64,000 bases of DNA from Tieghemostelium lacteum. Its lineage: Eukaryota; Evosea; Eumycetozoa; Dictyosteliales; Raperosteliaceae. This document shows positions 30,813-40,317 of this stretch, one piece after another; position 1 is the first letter of the stretch, and each line of letters begins with the position of its first letter. The notes under the pieces are model-generated. The model was given only the letters and a program-made list of their open reading frames with translations. It did no database searches and was not told the origin of the DNA. A program made the translations under genes and the position numbers. Where the stretch lies: NCBI GenBank assembly GCA_001606155.1, contig LODT01000042.1, positions 395,758-459,757 of the forward strand. Direction: 5' to 3'.

Positions 30813-32546
30813 TTATTGAGCTTCAACTTCAACATTGCTAGTTGGAGATTGAGTAGATTCAGTAGTAGCAGTGGTAGTAGTTGATTCAGTAGCAGCAGTG
30901 GTAGAGGAGGTAGTAGTAGCATCAGTAGTAGTTGCAGTAGTAGTATCTTTAGCTTTATTCTTGTTTGCCAATTCAGCCAATCTAATTTCTAATTTCTTTT
31001 TGTTCTCTTCAATACCAATAGCAGAGAGTTTCTTGTAGTGTTCCAATTTAGCTTCAGCTTTAGCTTTAGATTCAGGAATGTCAGCAAACTTAATTGGCAT
31101 TGGTACAGAAACAGATTCAAAAGCAGCCATAGTATCAAAAGAGTGTTTAATCTTATCGGCAGTCTCAGTTTGTTGTTGTTGTTGTTGTTGAGATTTAGCA
31201 GAAGCTCTTTTAGATTGTGGACGTTTATCAACTTTTTTGTACAGTTCAAAACCTTCGACTTCCTCGGATTTCTTTTCCTGTTGTTCCACTTGTTTGGTCT
31301 CTTTTGGAGTAATGTTTACCATGTGTCTAATCAAAGACTCACAAGTAGCAATTTGTTTCTCATATGGAATCTCAGAGAGTTTTTCAGTTTCTCTCTTTTC
31401 ATTGGCTAGACGTTTCTTTTCTTCGTATTCTTGTTGTTGTCTCTTTCTCTCCTCTTGTTGTTTTTCATATTCTTTTTGTTGTTTAACTTTTCTTTCGGCA
31501 ACGTATTGCTTTTGTTTATCAACTTCAACTAAAATCTTTTCATGTGTTGATTTTTTAGTTTCTCTGTGTTCTTCCAATTTTTTGTAGATATCTTGATTTT
31601 TTGCTCTAATTTCATTTAGTTTCAAATGGAGTTTACCCATTGGTGAATTTGGATCTGCAGTTTTCTTTTTCTTTTCCTCAGTAGTAGTAGTAGTAGTTGT
31701 TGGGGAGGTGGTAGTAGTATCAGCAGTAGTAGAGGTAGTAGTTGTAGTTGTAGTAGTAGCATCATCTTTTGGAGTAATAGCAGATTCACCTTCTTTTACA
31801 TTCTTTTTTCTATCTGGGCCAAGAGCTTTGTCAATTTGGTCATTGATTGCTTTCTTTTGTTGTTTGAGATCACGAATCTTTTGTTCGTGTTGGTTGACAA
31901 TTTCTTTTTGTTCCAAATAGTCATCAATGAGAGACTTTTGACCGTTGACCTCTTTGAGTTGTCTGACTAAATGTCTCTGAGTGACAAGATCACGTTCAGC
32001 TTCAATCTTGGACTCAATTTGTTGGGCCATCTTTTCAATGTCATCCAACATTGACATTTTGGTGCTAGTTGAGCTTACTTTAACTGGGAGATCATTCATG
32101 ATTGATTGCAGATTGGTCTTTCTAACCTCTTGTTCTTTAATCAATTTGTCAATTTCTGTTTTCATTACTCTGTTGGCTTTGAAAAGGTCAACTGTACTAG
32201 AATTCTCTGTTTTATATTTCAAAAGTTCTGCTTGGGTATCTTCTTTTTCTTTTTTTAGTTGAGCTTGTTGAGTTCTAAGTTGTTCTTCTTCAACTTGAAT
32301 CTTTTGAATTTGGTCTCTGTGCTCTTGAATTCTCTTATTGAATGCTTCAAATTGTGGATCCTCTTGGAATGGTTTACCATTTTTATCTACTCTTTTAATG
32401 TTATCCTTATTTTTGTTATCTTTATTGTTATTGTTGTTGTTGGCAGATGTGGTGGTGGTTGTAGTTTGTTTCTTATCCTTGTTTTCTGATGATTTTGGAT
32501 TGGATTTTTTAGATCCACCAGTTTGAGTTGGATTTTTAGTTGTCAT
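30813..32546 (-). CDS. Bfr1-like coiled-coil, probable polysome/mRNP-associated protein (577 aa)
   Basis: Single exon, ATG at 32544-32546, stop at 30813. After a Thr/Asn-rich basic leader the protein is largely coiled coil: residues 65-245 (EAFNKRIQEHRDQIQKIQVEEEQLRTQQ...) and 290-400 (NEIRAKNQDIYKKLEEHRETKK). The layout KNGKPFxxDP, then two long coils, then a basic C-terminal part resembles yeast Bfr1 and its relatives in fungi and plants. Those are ER- and polysome-associated RNA-binding proteins. The family assignment is by pattern, not by a search. Poly-Thr tracts interrupt the middle and the end. It is head-to-head with PTPA over 235 bp. Confidence 0.7.
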   Translation of the reverse strand: MTTKNPTQTGGSKKSNPKSSENKDKKQTTTTTTSANNNNNNKDNKNKDNIKRVDKNGKPFQEDPQFEAFNKRIQEHRDQIQKIQVEEEQLRTQQAQLKKEKEDTQAELLKYKTENSSTVDLFKANRVMKTEIDKLIKEQEVRKTNLQSIMNDLPVKVSSTSTKMSMLDDIEKMAQQIESKIEAERDLVTQRHLVRQLKEVNGQKSLIDDYLEQKEIVNQHEQKIRDLKQQKKAINDQIDKALGPDRKKNVKEGESAITPKDDATTTTTTTTSTTADTTTTSPTTTTTTTEEKKKKTADPNSPMGKLHLKLNEIRAKNQDIYKKLEEHRETKKSTHEKILVEVDKQKQYVAERKVKQQKEYEKQQEERKRQQQEYEEKKRLANEKRETEKLSEIPYEKQIATCESLIRHMVNITPKETKQVEQQEKKSEEVEGFELYKKVDKRPQSKRASAKSQQQQQQQTETADKIKHSFDTMAAFESVSVPMPIKFADIPESKAKAEAKLEHYKKLSAIGIEENKKKLEIRLAELANKNKAKDTTTATTTDATTTSSTTAATESTTTTATTESTQSPTSNVEVEAQ

Positions 32547-32781
32547 TTCTGTAGTTAATTACAACAAAATTGCTGATCAAAAAAAAAAACACATAAAAAA
32601 AATTTTTTTTTTAAAATGACAATTCATTTGACTTTTTCGAACTTCTCCTTAAAAAAAAAAAGAAAAAAATATTTCTATTTATATTAATATTAATTAAATA
32701 TCTATTTATTGAATTGATTTAACATATAGTATAGATTTATTAATTAGTTTTTTTTTTTTTTTAATTTTTAATTTTTGAGGA
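32547..32781. promoter_or_regulatory. 235-bp head-to-head promoter gap (Bfr1-like and PTPA)
   Basis: Contains A-runs at about 32580 and 32650 and a T-run at 32748-32762, close to the PTPA ATG. T-runs immediately upstream of start sites are common in dictyostelid promoters. No other feature is seen. Confidence 0.45.
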
Positions 32782-34218
32782 ATGACATTAACAATACCAA
32801 CTATAAAAAATATTAATGATAGTAATTATAATCATAAAGATGTAATATCAAAACTTACAGATGAAAATATAGATAAAGAACCAGTTACTATTCGAAATGT
32901 TGATAGTGGTACTGGTGAATTGAATAAATATATCAGTAGTAAAAGAGATTTAAAATGTTTTCATGCTAGTAGTACCTATTCGGAACTATTGAATTTTGTA
33001 ATTCAATTATCATTCGATTGTGAAGGTAAATCTCTGTACTTTTACAAAGATAAACAACACTCAAATCATATCAATACACTATTACAACTTTTGAATAGAT
33101 TAGATAAAATCATTGACGAGGTTCCACCAAAACCCGTGAGAACACGTTTCGGAAATGAAGCATTTGTAGAATGGTATAATAGAGTTGAATCGGAATTACC
33201 TAATCTCATCAATACATTATTTAATAGTAACAGTAATAGTGGTTCTGAACTACCAAATCTCTATAAAGAACTTTGTGTTTATCTTTTGCATAGTTTTGGT
33301 GATAAAATTAGAATAGACTATGGAAGTGGTCACGAATTGAATTTTATTTGTTTTTTGTATGTGTTAACACCCCCCATTTCCTTATCTTCTCCCTCCAATT
33401 CATTGAAAATATACATTTTAACATAATATTAATATATTCTCATAAATATAATAAGATTTGGATTAGTTAAATTACAATATTTGCAAAGATCTGAATATGG
33501 TGAAGTGGTATTATGTGTGTTTTATAGTTATTTGAATCTCATGAGAAAACTTCAAAAAACCTATTGGCTTGAGCCAGCAGGTTCACATGGAGTTTGGGGA
33601 TTGGATGACTACCATTTTCTGCCATTTCTCTTTGGTAGTTCTCAATTAATTGAACACAAATACATTAGACCAAAATCCATTAGAAATCAAGAAATTCTTT
33701 CAAGTAACTATTCAAAAGAATACATGTATCTTGAATGTATTGATTTTATAATGAAAGTAAAAAGCGGTTCTCTACTTGAACATTCACCAATGTTAGTTGA
33801 TATCAGTGGTGTACGTAACTGGTCCAAAGTCAACGAAGGTATGATTAAAATGTTTAAACAAGAGGTACTATCCAAACTACCAATTATGCAACATTTCCTA
33901 TTTGGTACCTTACTTCCCTTTATTGACAATCCAGAGATTCTAGATGACCCAATGGATGTACTCGAACGTAAACCTATTGTAACTCACTCATTTTCATGTT
34001 GTGGATGCGTTGATAAAGTACCTTCTGTATTTGCTGCCAATACTTTTAATTCCCAAGACAAACCTCTATCCCACACCAACCATGAACATACCCAAGAGCA
34101 TGAACATACAGATTCCTGCAGTCACAATAACAATAACAATAATACCCATAGCCACAACCACAACAACAATAATAATAATTCAAAACCACCACAAAAATCA
34201 ATTTTACCCTTTGACTAA
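32782..34218 (+). CDS. ptpa: PTPA, activator of protein phosphatase 2A (445 aa)
   Basis: Two exons, 32782-33356 and 33456-34218, with a 99-bp intron (GTATGT...ATAAG). The join gives FICFLFGLVKLQYL. Diagnostic PTPA sequences are VRTRFGNEAFVEWYNRV, IRIDYGSGHELNF, MRKLQKTYWLEPAGSHGVWGLDDYHFLPF and HFLFGTLLPF. Family knowledge: this is a peptidyl-prolyl isomerase-like chaperone that loads metal into the PP2A catalytic subunit using ATP. After the fold ends there is a Cys/His/Asn-rich tail (SCCGCVD, then HEHTQEHEHTDSCSH and HSHNHN) that could bind metal. The tail is unusual compared with animal and yeast PTPA. Confidence 0.93.
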
Positions 34219-34612
34219 CTCCACCTTTTGTTTTTCATTATAAACACCCCTTCGTTTCAAATTCTCAACAAAAAAAAAAACAATACCCAAATGTGGGAAA
34301 AATCAACTTCTAACTTGAAATATTTTTTTTAAAATTGAAAAGCACAAATGTTAAACAAATACAACTTCAACGGCAACCAAATAAGACATTGGTATTTTTC
34401 TCATTTTGATTGATTTTGGGAATTATTTTAAATGGTTTTCTAAATAACCGCCGATTTTTTTACCCTCTTTTTTTTTAATTTTTTTTTTTTATTTTTTTTG
34501 CTTTAGATAGAATTGTTTTTTTTTTAAGGAAATAAATTCAAGACCCTATTGTGTTTTTTGTCTTGTAACCAAACCTAGTGGACTCAACCAACATAGGCAA
34601 TACAAAAAAAAA
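34219..34612. promoter_or_regulatory. Spacer upstream of the Q/N-rich gene
   Basis: 394 bp of AT-rich sequence with several long T-runs (34463-34500) and A-runs. It serves as the 3' region of PTPA and the promoter and leader of the gene at 34613. No open frame or RNA gene was recognised. Confidence 0.4.
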
Positions 34613-36382
34613 ATGTCATCAAACAATAATAACAATATCAATATAAACAATAGTAATGGTAGTAGTAATAGCAGTGGTAGCAGTAGTGGCGAGACACCTT
34701 CACAACAAGCACCTGTAGTTGTACAACAAAATTGGAAATTCAAAACTCAGAATCCTACTGATTTCAGCTCAGGTTCTGGAAGACGTAAAAGAAGAAACTC
34801 AGAACCAGGTCTTATGGTTCAACGATCTTATAAAAACTTTATAACTCATTGGAAATTAGATACAAAAAAACCTTCTGCAAATACACCTTCTTCTACATCA
34901 TCATCCTCAACACCATCATCATCAAAACCACCACATCAACCACAACAACAATCACAACAACAACCACAACAACAACCACAACAATATCTAGTACCACAAC
35001 AACAACAGCAACAACAACAACCGAATAATAGTAACTATGGATCACCAACACAACCTAGTCAAAAGATATCACCAAAGATTAATTCAGTACCAGGTTCACC
35101 ACATTTATTCCCATCACCTTCATCTGCATTTAAACCAGTGAATCATATAACAACAACATCACAGCAGCAACAACAACCACTTTCAACGTCACCAAATAGT
35201 AATATTATTAATTTAAGTAGTAATAGCAATAATATTTATAATAGTAACAGTATATATAATAGTAATAATGTAAATGAACAACAACAACAACAACAACCAT
35301 CAACATCACATCTACCACATGGATATAATCTTCAAAGAAAACATTCATTGGGAGACAGTGGTGAACAATATAAATTCCATCCATACAAATCCAGTAATAA
35401 TCCAAACTTTAATAGTAATAGTAGTAATATTTCAGAATGTAATATAAATAATAATAATAATTGTACAGATTTAGATATAATAGAAGATGTTCATCATCAA
35501 CAACAACAACAACAGCAATCACTTTCACCATCACACTTGACACCTTTACATCCAACTGGTCCAGGCTATTCAAGACTCAGTCAAAGAAGAATATCTCTAC
35601 CTATTCTCTCTGCTAACAAGCCAATCTACGATTCCTATCATAACACTGAGAGAGTATACTACGCAGGTGGAAATAATATAAATAGTAACAATAGTAACAA
35701 TAGTAATAGTAATAGTAACCAACATGGTGTGACAGTACATCAACAACCATTTCAATCATCATCTCCTAGTGGTGATTATCAGTTACCGCCATTGAGAAAG
35801 TTTGATTTGCAATTCCCAAGTTTTAAATTCTCAAATTCACTGTATAAAGATATTGATCAACAACAACAACAATTAAGAACCTCCTCTGGTGGTTCTTCTT
35901 CTACTACTACTACTACTCAACATCATGGTCACGATAAAAAGATGAAGTTGTCACCAAAGATACCAAATAATAATAGTAGTTTAGGTACTAGTACTGCTCC
36001 TATTATTCTAGGTGAAGTCTATGATACCAATAGTAATGATTACGATGAATATTCTAATGATGAGAATGGCAGTGGTGATGTTTATAATACCAATAGTAAC
36101 TATTATGGTAATTACCCACCTCAACAACAACAACAATATCAACCACCACCCCCATCTTCATTCCAACAAACTATAAATAATTTTAAATTTGAAAAATTGA
36201 CATCGTCTGGCAATTCAATTAATTTGACATCATCCCAAGATGATGATTTAGCACCCTCTAAAAAACTACCATCAATTCAATCCCTTCTCAGTGATGTCAA
36301 TGAAGTATCTATATCTGATGCTTCAACACCATCACTTAAAATATCTAATGGTAGTAAAATGTCTCTTGATTATTTAAAATAA
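34613..36382 (+). CDS. Gln/Asn/Ser-rich low-complexity protein (589 aa)
   Basis: Single exon, ATG at 34613, TAA at 36380-36382. More than half of the protein is poly-Gln, Asn/Ser and Pro. Islands of normal sequence are NWKFKTQNPTDF followed by a basic GRRKRRNSEPG, RSYKNFITHWKLDTKKPS (residues about 45-85), GYSRLSQRRISLPIL, LPPLRKFDLQFPSFKFSNSLY and the C-terminus LPSIQSLLSDVNEVS. Such prion-like proteins in dictyostelids include transcription regulators and RNA-binding proteins. No DNA-binding fold is seen here, so no function is proposed. The basic RRKRR could be a nuclear signal. Confidence 0.75.
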   Translation: MSSNNNNNININNSNGSSNSSGSSSGETPSQQAPVVVQQNWKFKTQNPTDFSSGSGRRKRRNSEPGLMVQRSYKNFITHWKLDTKKPSANTPSSTSSSSTPSSSKPPHQPQQQSQQQPQQQPQQYLVPQQQQQQQQPNNSNYGSPTQPSQKISPKINSVPGSPHLFPSPSSAFKPVNHITTTSQQQQQPLSTSPNSNIINLSSNSNNIYNSNSIYNSNNVNEQQQQQQPSTSHLPHGYNLQRKHSLGDSGEQYKFHPYKSSNNPNFNSNSSNISECNINNNNNCTDLDIIEDVHHQQQQQQQSLSPSHLTPLHPTGPGYSRLSQRRISLPILSANKPIYDSYHNTERVYYAGGNNINSNNSNNSNSNSNQHGVTVHQQPFQSSSPSGDYQLPPLRKFDLQFPSFKFSNSLYKDIDQQQQQLRTSSGGSSSTTTTTQHHGHDKKMKLSPKIPNNNSSLGTSTAPIILGEVYDTNSNDYDEYSNDENGSGDVYNTNSNYYGNYPPQQQQQYQPPPPSSFQQTINNFKFEKLTSSGNSINLTSSQDDDLAPSKKLPSIQSLLSDVNEVSISDASTPSLKISNGSKMSLDYLK

Positions 36383-37392
36383 TCTTTAGATCGACTTACT
36401 ATTAGTTATATAACAATTTATAAAATACAGAATCACAATAAAATAATAATAATAATAAATAAGACAACAGATTCACTTATATATATATATCCAGATAATT
36501 ATATATGTACATTCACCATTCCACCACACAAAATCAACTTATAAGAAAAAATATACCAAAAAACTAAGTAATTTGCAAAGATAATTATTACTTTGATTAC
36601 CACTCCCTCAACCACAACAAACATACTGAATAAAATTTTATGATAATCATTTTCAAAAATAGATATTACTCATATTCTTTATTGTCACTATTCAACGATA
36701 TTAAATATTCCCATAAAGCTTGTGTTTCGGATATTGAGAAACCTATTAGTGAATTTGAAATCTAGATTAATAAAATCTGTTACATCATCACACTTTTTTT
36801 TTAAAACTAAAATCGATATAGAATTTATCCAAATCAAAAAGAATCTAAAAATATAAAATAAATGAAATCAATTCATTGAAAAAACAGCATTGAAAAATTT
36901 TTTTTTTATTTTTTTAGATACTAAAGTTTGATTAATTTAAATCATTTACACCAAAATAATTTAATTATTATTTTTTAAATACACTTGTACATATAAAACA
37001 AATCAATCAATTTATATATATACCCAAATTTAATTAAAGTGCGCAATTTCCAAATCAACAAAGATATTATTATAACGAGACAAATTATAACTTTTCTGCA
37101 AAATTTAAAAAAAAAAAAAAAACCAATTTTTAAAGCTCTCTATTAAAGTCAACCCATTTAATCATAGTTTAAAGGTATGATACAAGAGATAATATAATAA
37201 TATAACATTCCAAATCAAAATTTAACAATTAATTATTTTTTTTTTGAAAATTTTTTTTTTTTGGTTTTTTTTTTAATTTTTTTTAGTTTTATAAGCTAAA
37301 ATTTTTTCTGGTATATAGGTAGTTTAGTTAGTGTCAAAGTATTTTAAAAAACAACACACACAGCTATTTATAAAGAAAAACCAATATAATAC
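36383..37392. other. 1.0-kb intergenic region upstream of the Rac gene
   Basis: Very AT-rich, with an AT dinucleotide run near 36479-36490, several T-runs (36900-36915, 37230-37285) and no credible coding frame. A TCCCATAA octamer at 36709-36716 resembles the DUSE promoter element of dictyostelid small RNA genes as I remember it, with a T-run about 75 bp downstream. No RNA structure could be confirmed. The stretch near 37.3 kb is the likely Rac promoter and leader. Confidence 0.35.
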
Positions 37393-38350
37393 ATGCAATC
37401 AATAAAGTTAGTTGGTAAGTTTCAGGTTATTTGGAATGGTTTAGGTAGAGATGGACCAAATAAAAAGACACCTATATAGATATTTTTAATTTTTTAGAAT
37501 ATTGGACCAATTCTAATTATAAACACAAATATCAAAATTTAATATATTATAGTTGTTGGTGATGGTGCTGTTGGTAAGACATGCTTATTAATCAGTTATA
37601 CATCAAACTCTTTCCCAACAGAGTATGTCCCAACTGTATTTGATAATTATTCAGGTAAATATCGTATTTGATGGGTCAACATTTGAAATGACCCTTCTTC
37701 AAAAAAAAAAAAAAAAAAATACAAAGAGACGCAATTACTAATTTAAACAAACAACCAATAACCAACACCAAACTATAATATCATACAGCAAATGTAATGG
37801 TAGATAATAAAACAGTAAGTCTTGGTCTTTGGGATACTGCTGGTCAAGAAGATTATGATAGACTCCGTCCATTATCTTATCCTCAAGTAAGTTTTATCAA
37901 ATACAAATACTACTAGTATAGATTAATTTGAATTTGTAAAGATATTAATATTTTCTCTCCCACTCTTTTTAATATTTTTTTTAGACCGATGTATTTCTTA
38001 TTTGTTTTTCTATTATCAGTCAAACTTCATTTACAAATGTAAAATCTAAATGGTGGCCTGAAGTTACACATCATTGTCCAAACTGTACAATTATACTCGT
38101 AGGTACTAAATGTGATCTAAGAGAAGACAAAGAAAGTTTAGAGAAACTTAGAGAAAAGAACCAATCTCCACTCACCTATCAACAAGGTGAACAGATGGCA
38201 AAAGATATTAGAGCATTTTGTTATATGGAATGTTCAGCTCTCACTCAAAAAGGACTTAAACAAGTATTTGATGAAGCCATCAAGGCTGTTATTTTCCCAG
38301 ACAGAGATAAGGGTACCAAATCAAACAAAGGAAAATGCAATATATTATAA
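37393..38350 (+). CDS. Rac-family small GTPase (195 aa)
   Basis: Four exons: 37393-37414, 37553-37654, 37789-37886 and 37985-38350; introns 138, 134 and 98 bp with GTAAGT or GTAAAT donors. Joined, the protein reads [20 protein letters not shown] (P-loop), [14 protein letters not shown] (switch I), [19 protein letters not shown] (switch II), VGTKCDL (guanine specificity) and SAL. The end is a CAAX box, CNIL, whose Leu predicts geranylgeranylation. The insert helix [13 protein letters not shown] is present, as in Rac/Rho. All catalytic residues look normal (Gly12, Gln61 equivalents). Rac GTPases drive actin assembly, so it belongs functionally with the ELMO, ACAP and coronin genes in the window. 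Which Rac paralogue it is cannot be told by eye. Confidence 0.95.
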
Positions 38351-38955
38351 ATACACACTCACTCTCCCTCCTCCCCTTTTATGATACACAAATTATAATA
38401 ATAACCAATATCAATATTTTTTTTTTTCGCAACCATCACCATCTATTTATATTTTTATCCATTCACTTACACAAGACCCTCCACTACCAATATGACACAA
38501 ATAATAACTTAAATCAAGTATAATAGTAATTATAATTATCTTCCTTATTTGAAACTATAAAAAATTAAAAAAGAAAAAAAAAAAAGGTATCAATATCCAA
38601 CAATTCATGAATTTATTTATTTACTTTACTTTATATTAGAAATATCCTATTCAAATAATTGTATTAAAAATCAAATAAATTCTAAAAAAAAAAGTAAAAG
38701 TTTTATAATATATACATTCAAAAAGTGATAGTACTTTATGTTTTAAATTTAAAAAAAAACACAAAATCAAAGGTTTTATCATGAATTTAAACTAATTTTA
38801 ATTTTAAATGATTTTATTGGTATAATATACAAGGAGGAAAAGAGTTGTTGTTTGATTGTTATTTTAATTGTTTAAACCATGATATTGTGGATTTGTTGTT
38901 GTTTTTAAATTTAGTTGAGTTTATAAAAAAAAAAAAAGGAGTGTATTTAACTTGA
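38351..38955. other. Convergent 3' spacer, nothing recognised
   Basis: 605 bp between the Rac stop and the stop of the minus-strand gene at 38956. It is AT-rich with A-runs and AATAAA-like signals. Short open frames here (for example at 38335-38523) are compositionally spacer-like. I see no gene. Confidence 0.4.
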
Positions 38956-39219
38956 TTATTTGAAGTGTTTGAAGAAACCCTTGTGTTTGTATCTTGGGTA
39001 ACCATAACCACCACCGTATCCCATTGGATATACTGGTGGAACACCCATTGGGTAGGCACTTGGATAGACTACTGGTGGAGGTACCATACCCATCATTGGG
39101 TCGACCATTCCTACCATAGGTGTAACAATTGGAACACCCATTGGGGTAACCATTGGTGGTACTACACCTGGTACCATTGGTGGTACTGGGTAACCTGTTG
39201 GATAACCATATGGATTCAT
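38956..39219 (-). CDS. Small Pro/Met/Gly/Tyr-rich protein (87 aa)
   Basis: Single exon, ATG at 39217-39219, TAA at 38956-38958. The sequence is built of short degenerate repeats: MNPYGYPTGYPVPPMVPG, then PMGVPIVTPM, PMMGMVPPPV, YPMGVPP, YPMGYGGGYG. It closes with a basic aromatic tail KHKGFFKHFK. There is no signal peptide or cysteine. Related short Gly/Tyr/Pro proteins ending in Lys/His/Phe exist in dictyostelids, as I recall, without known function. The bias resembles sticky, phase-separating or adhesive proteins. The gene is isolated, with more than 1 kb to the next ATG upstream. Confidence 0.7.
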   Translation of the reverse strand: MNPYGYPTGYPVPPMVPGVVPPMVTPMGVPIVTPMVGMVDPMMGMVPPPVVYPSAYPMGVPPVYPMGYGGGYGYPRYKHKGFFKHFK

Positions 39220-40317
39220 GCTTGTATATATATAATATTTATAGTGAGGATAAAACTCTTGAAAATTAATTTCAAAAAAAATATTTTTTTTATTTTATTT
39301 GATTTTTTTTTTTTTCTTACCCTGAAAATTGAGTTTTTTATTTGGTGGTATCATTACATTTTTTTGAGTCTAATTTACAGATATCTGAAAGGACTTTATT
39401 ATGAATATGTTACATTTTATAACTTTAGGTGTACGATGAACTTCAATTTTACAAATTAACCAAAACTAGAAAAATTTTTTATTAATTTTATTTGTTTGGA
39501 AAAAATTTACCCAGTGTAACAATCTTTTATAAATATTTATTGAATTGTTATATTCTATATATATATATAATAATATTTGAAATAAATTAATCTATAGTAT
39601 CAATTTATTTTAATTTTATTGTTTTTTAAGATAAAATGGGTATTTTTTATTTTTAAAAATTTCAAATTCAAAGAAAATCAATTGGTTTTATTATTTATTA
39701 TTATTAAGTCATTTGCGTGTGCTACTGATCACTTTTAATAATATAAAATTAATAGTAACAAAGTAATAGTGATAGCAGATATCTAAACAAAAAGCTAAAC
39801 AATTTACTTTTTTTTTTTTTTTATTTTCCTTCGATTGCATCCAAAACTCATCACAGTGTATTTTTATTTATAAACTCAGCTTATTATTATTATTTTTATA
39901 TTTTTTTTTGTGTACAACAAAGGCACAAAACAACCAACTCATATAAACCACAACACAATTGTAATATTAATTCCCTTTGAGTAGTAATAGTATTATTATA
40001 AAAGCCAATAGTTTTCATTCTTTATTTTTTATTTCACCCTTCACACCAAACCCCCACATTAGATCTTTATTTTGACATATAGCCACAACAAAGAAAACCC
40101 TTTCTAAAGGAGAGTAGAAAATAGTAAATAAGAGATAGCAGGAAAACCCATTAAACAAATCCTTATTTTCTTTATATATATATCTCTTTGGGTATTGCCA
40201 AAATTATAAAGTTCAATGATTTACACTCTATAGACGCCACCAACTAAATAATCAACAATTTTAATCAACAAACATCAAATATAACATCATAACTACTATA
40301 GTATAAATATTAATAAA
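39220..40317. promoter_or_regulatory. 1.1-kb divergent spacer before the ArfGAP gene
   Basis: A long AT-rich head-to-head gap with T-runs (39308-39316, 39808-39822), an (AT)n stretch at 39556-39570 and a C/A-rich leader between 39.9 and 40.3 kb that probably belongs to the ArfGAP transcript. No coding frame, tRNA or snoRNA was seen. Confidence 0.4.

Noticed and set aside
31038-32526. Several plus-strand open frames opposite the Bfr1-like gene
   Set aside because: They are Phe/Ser/Leu-rich shadows of a Lys/Glu/Gln coiled-coil gene, with no consistent start or codon use.
34613-36382. Homeodomain or bZIP transcription factor in the Q/N-rich protein
   Set aside because: The basic RRKRR and helical islands do not form any recognised DNA-binding domain.
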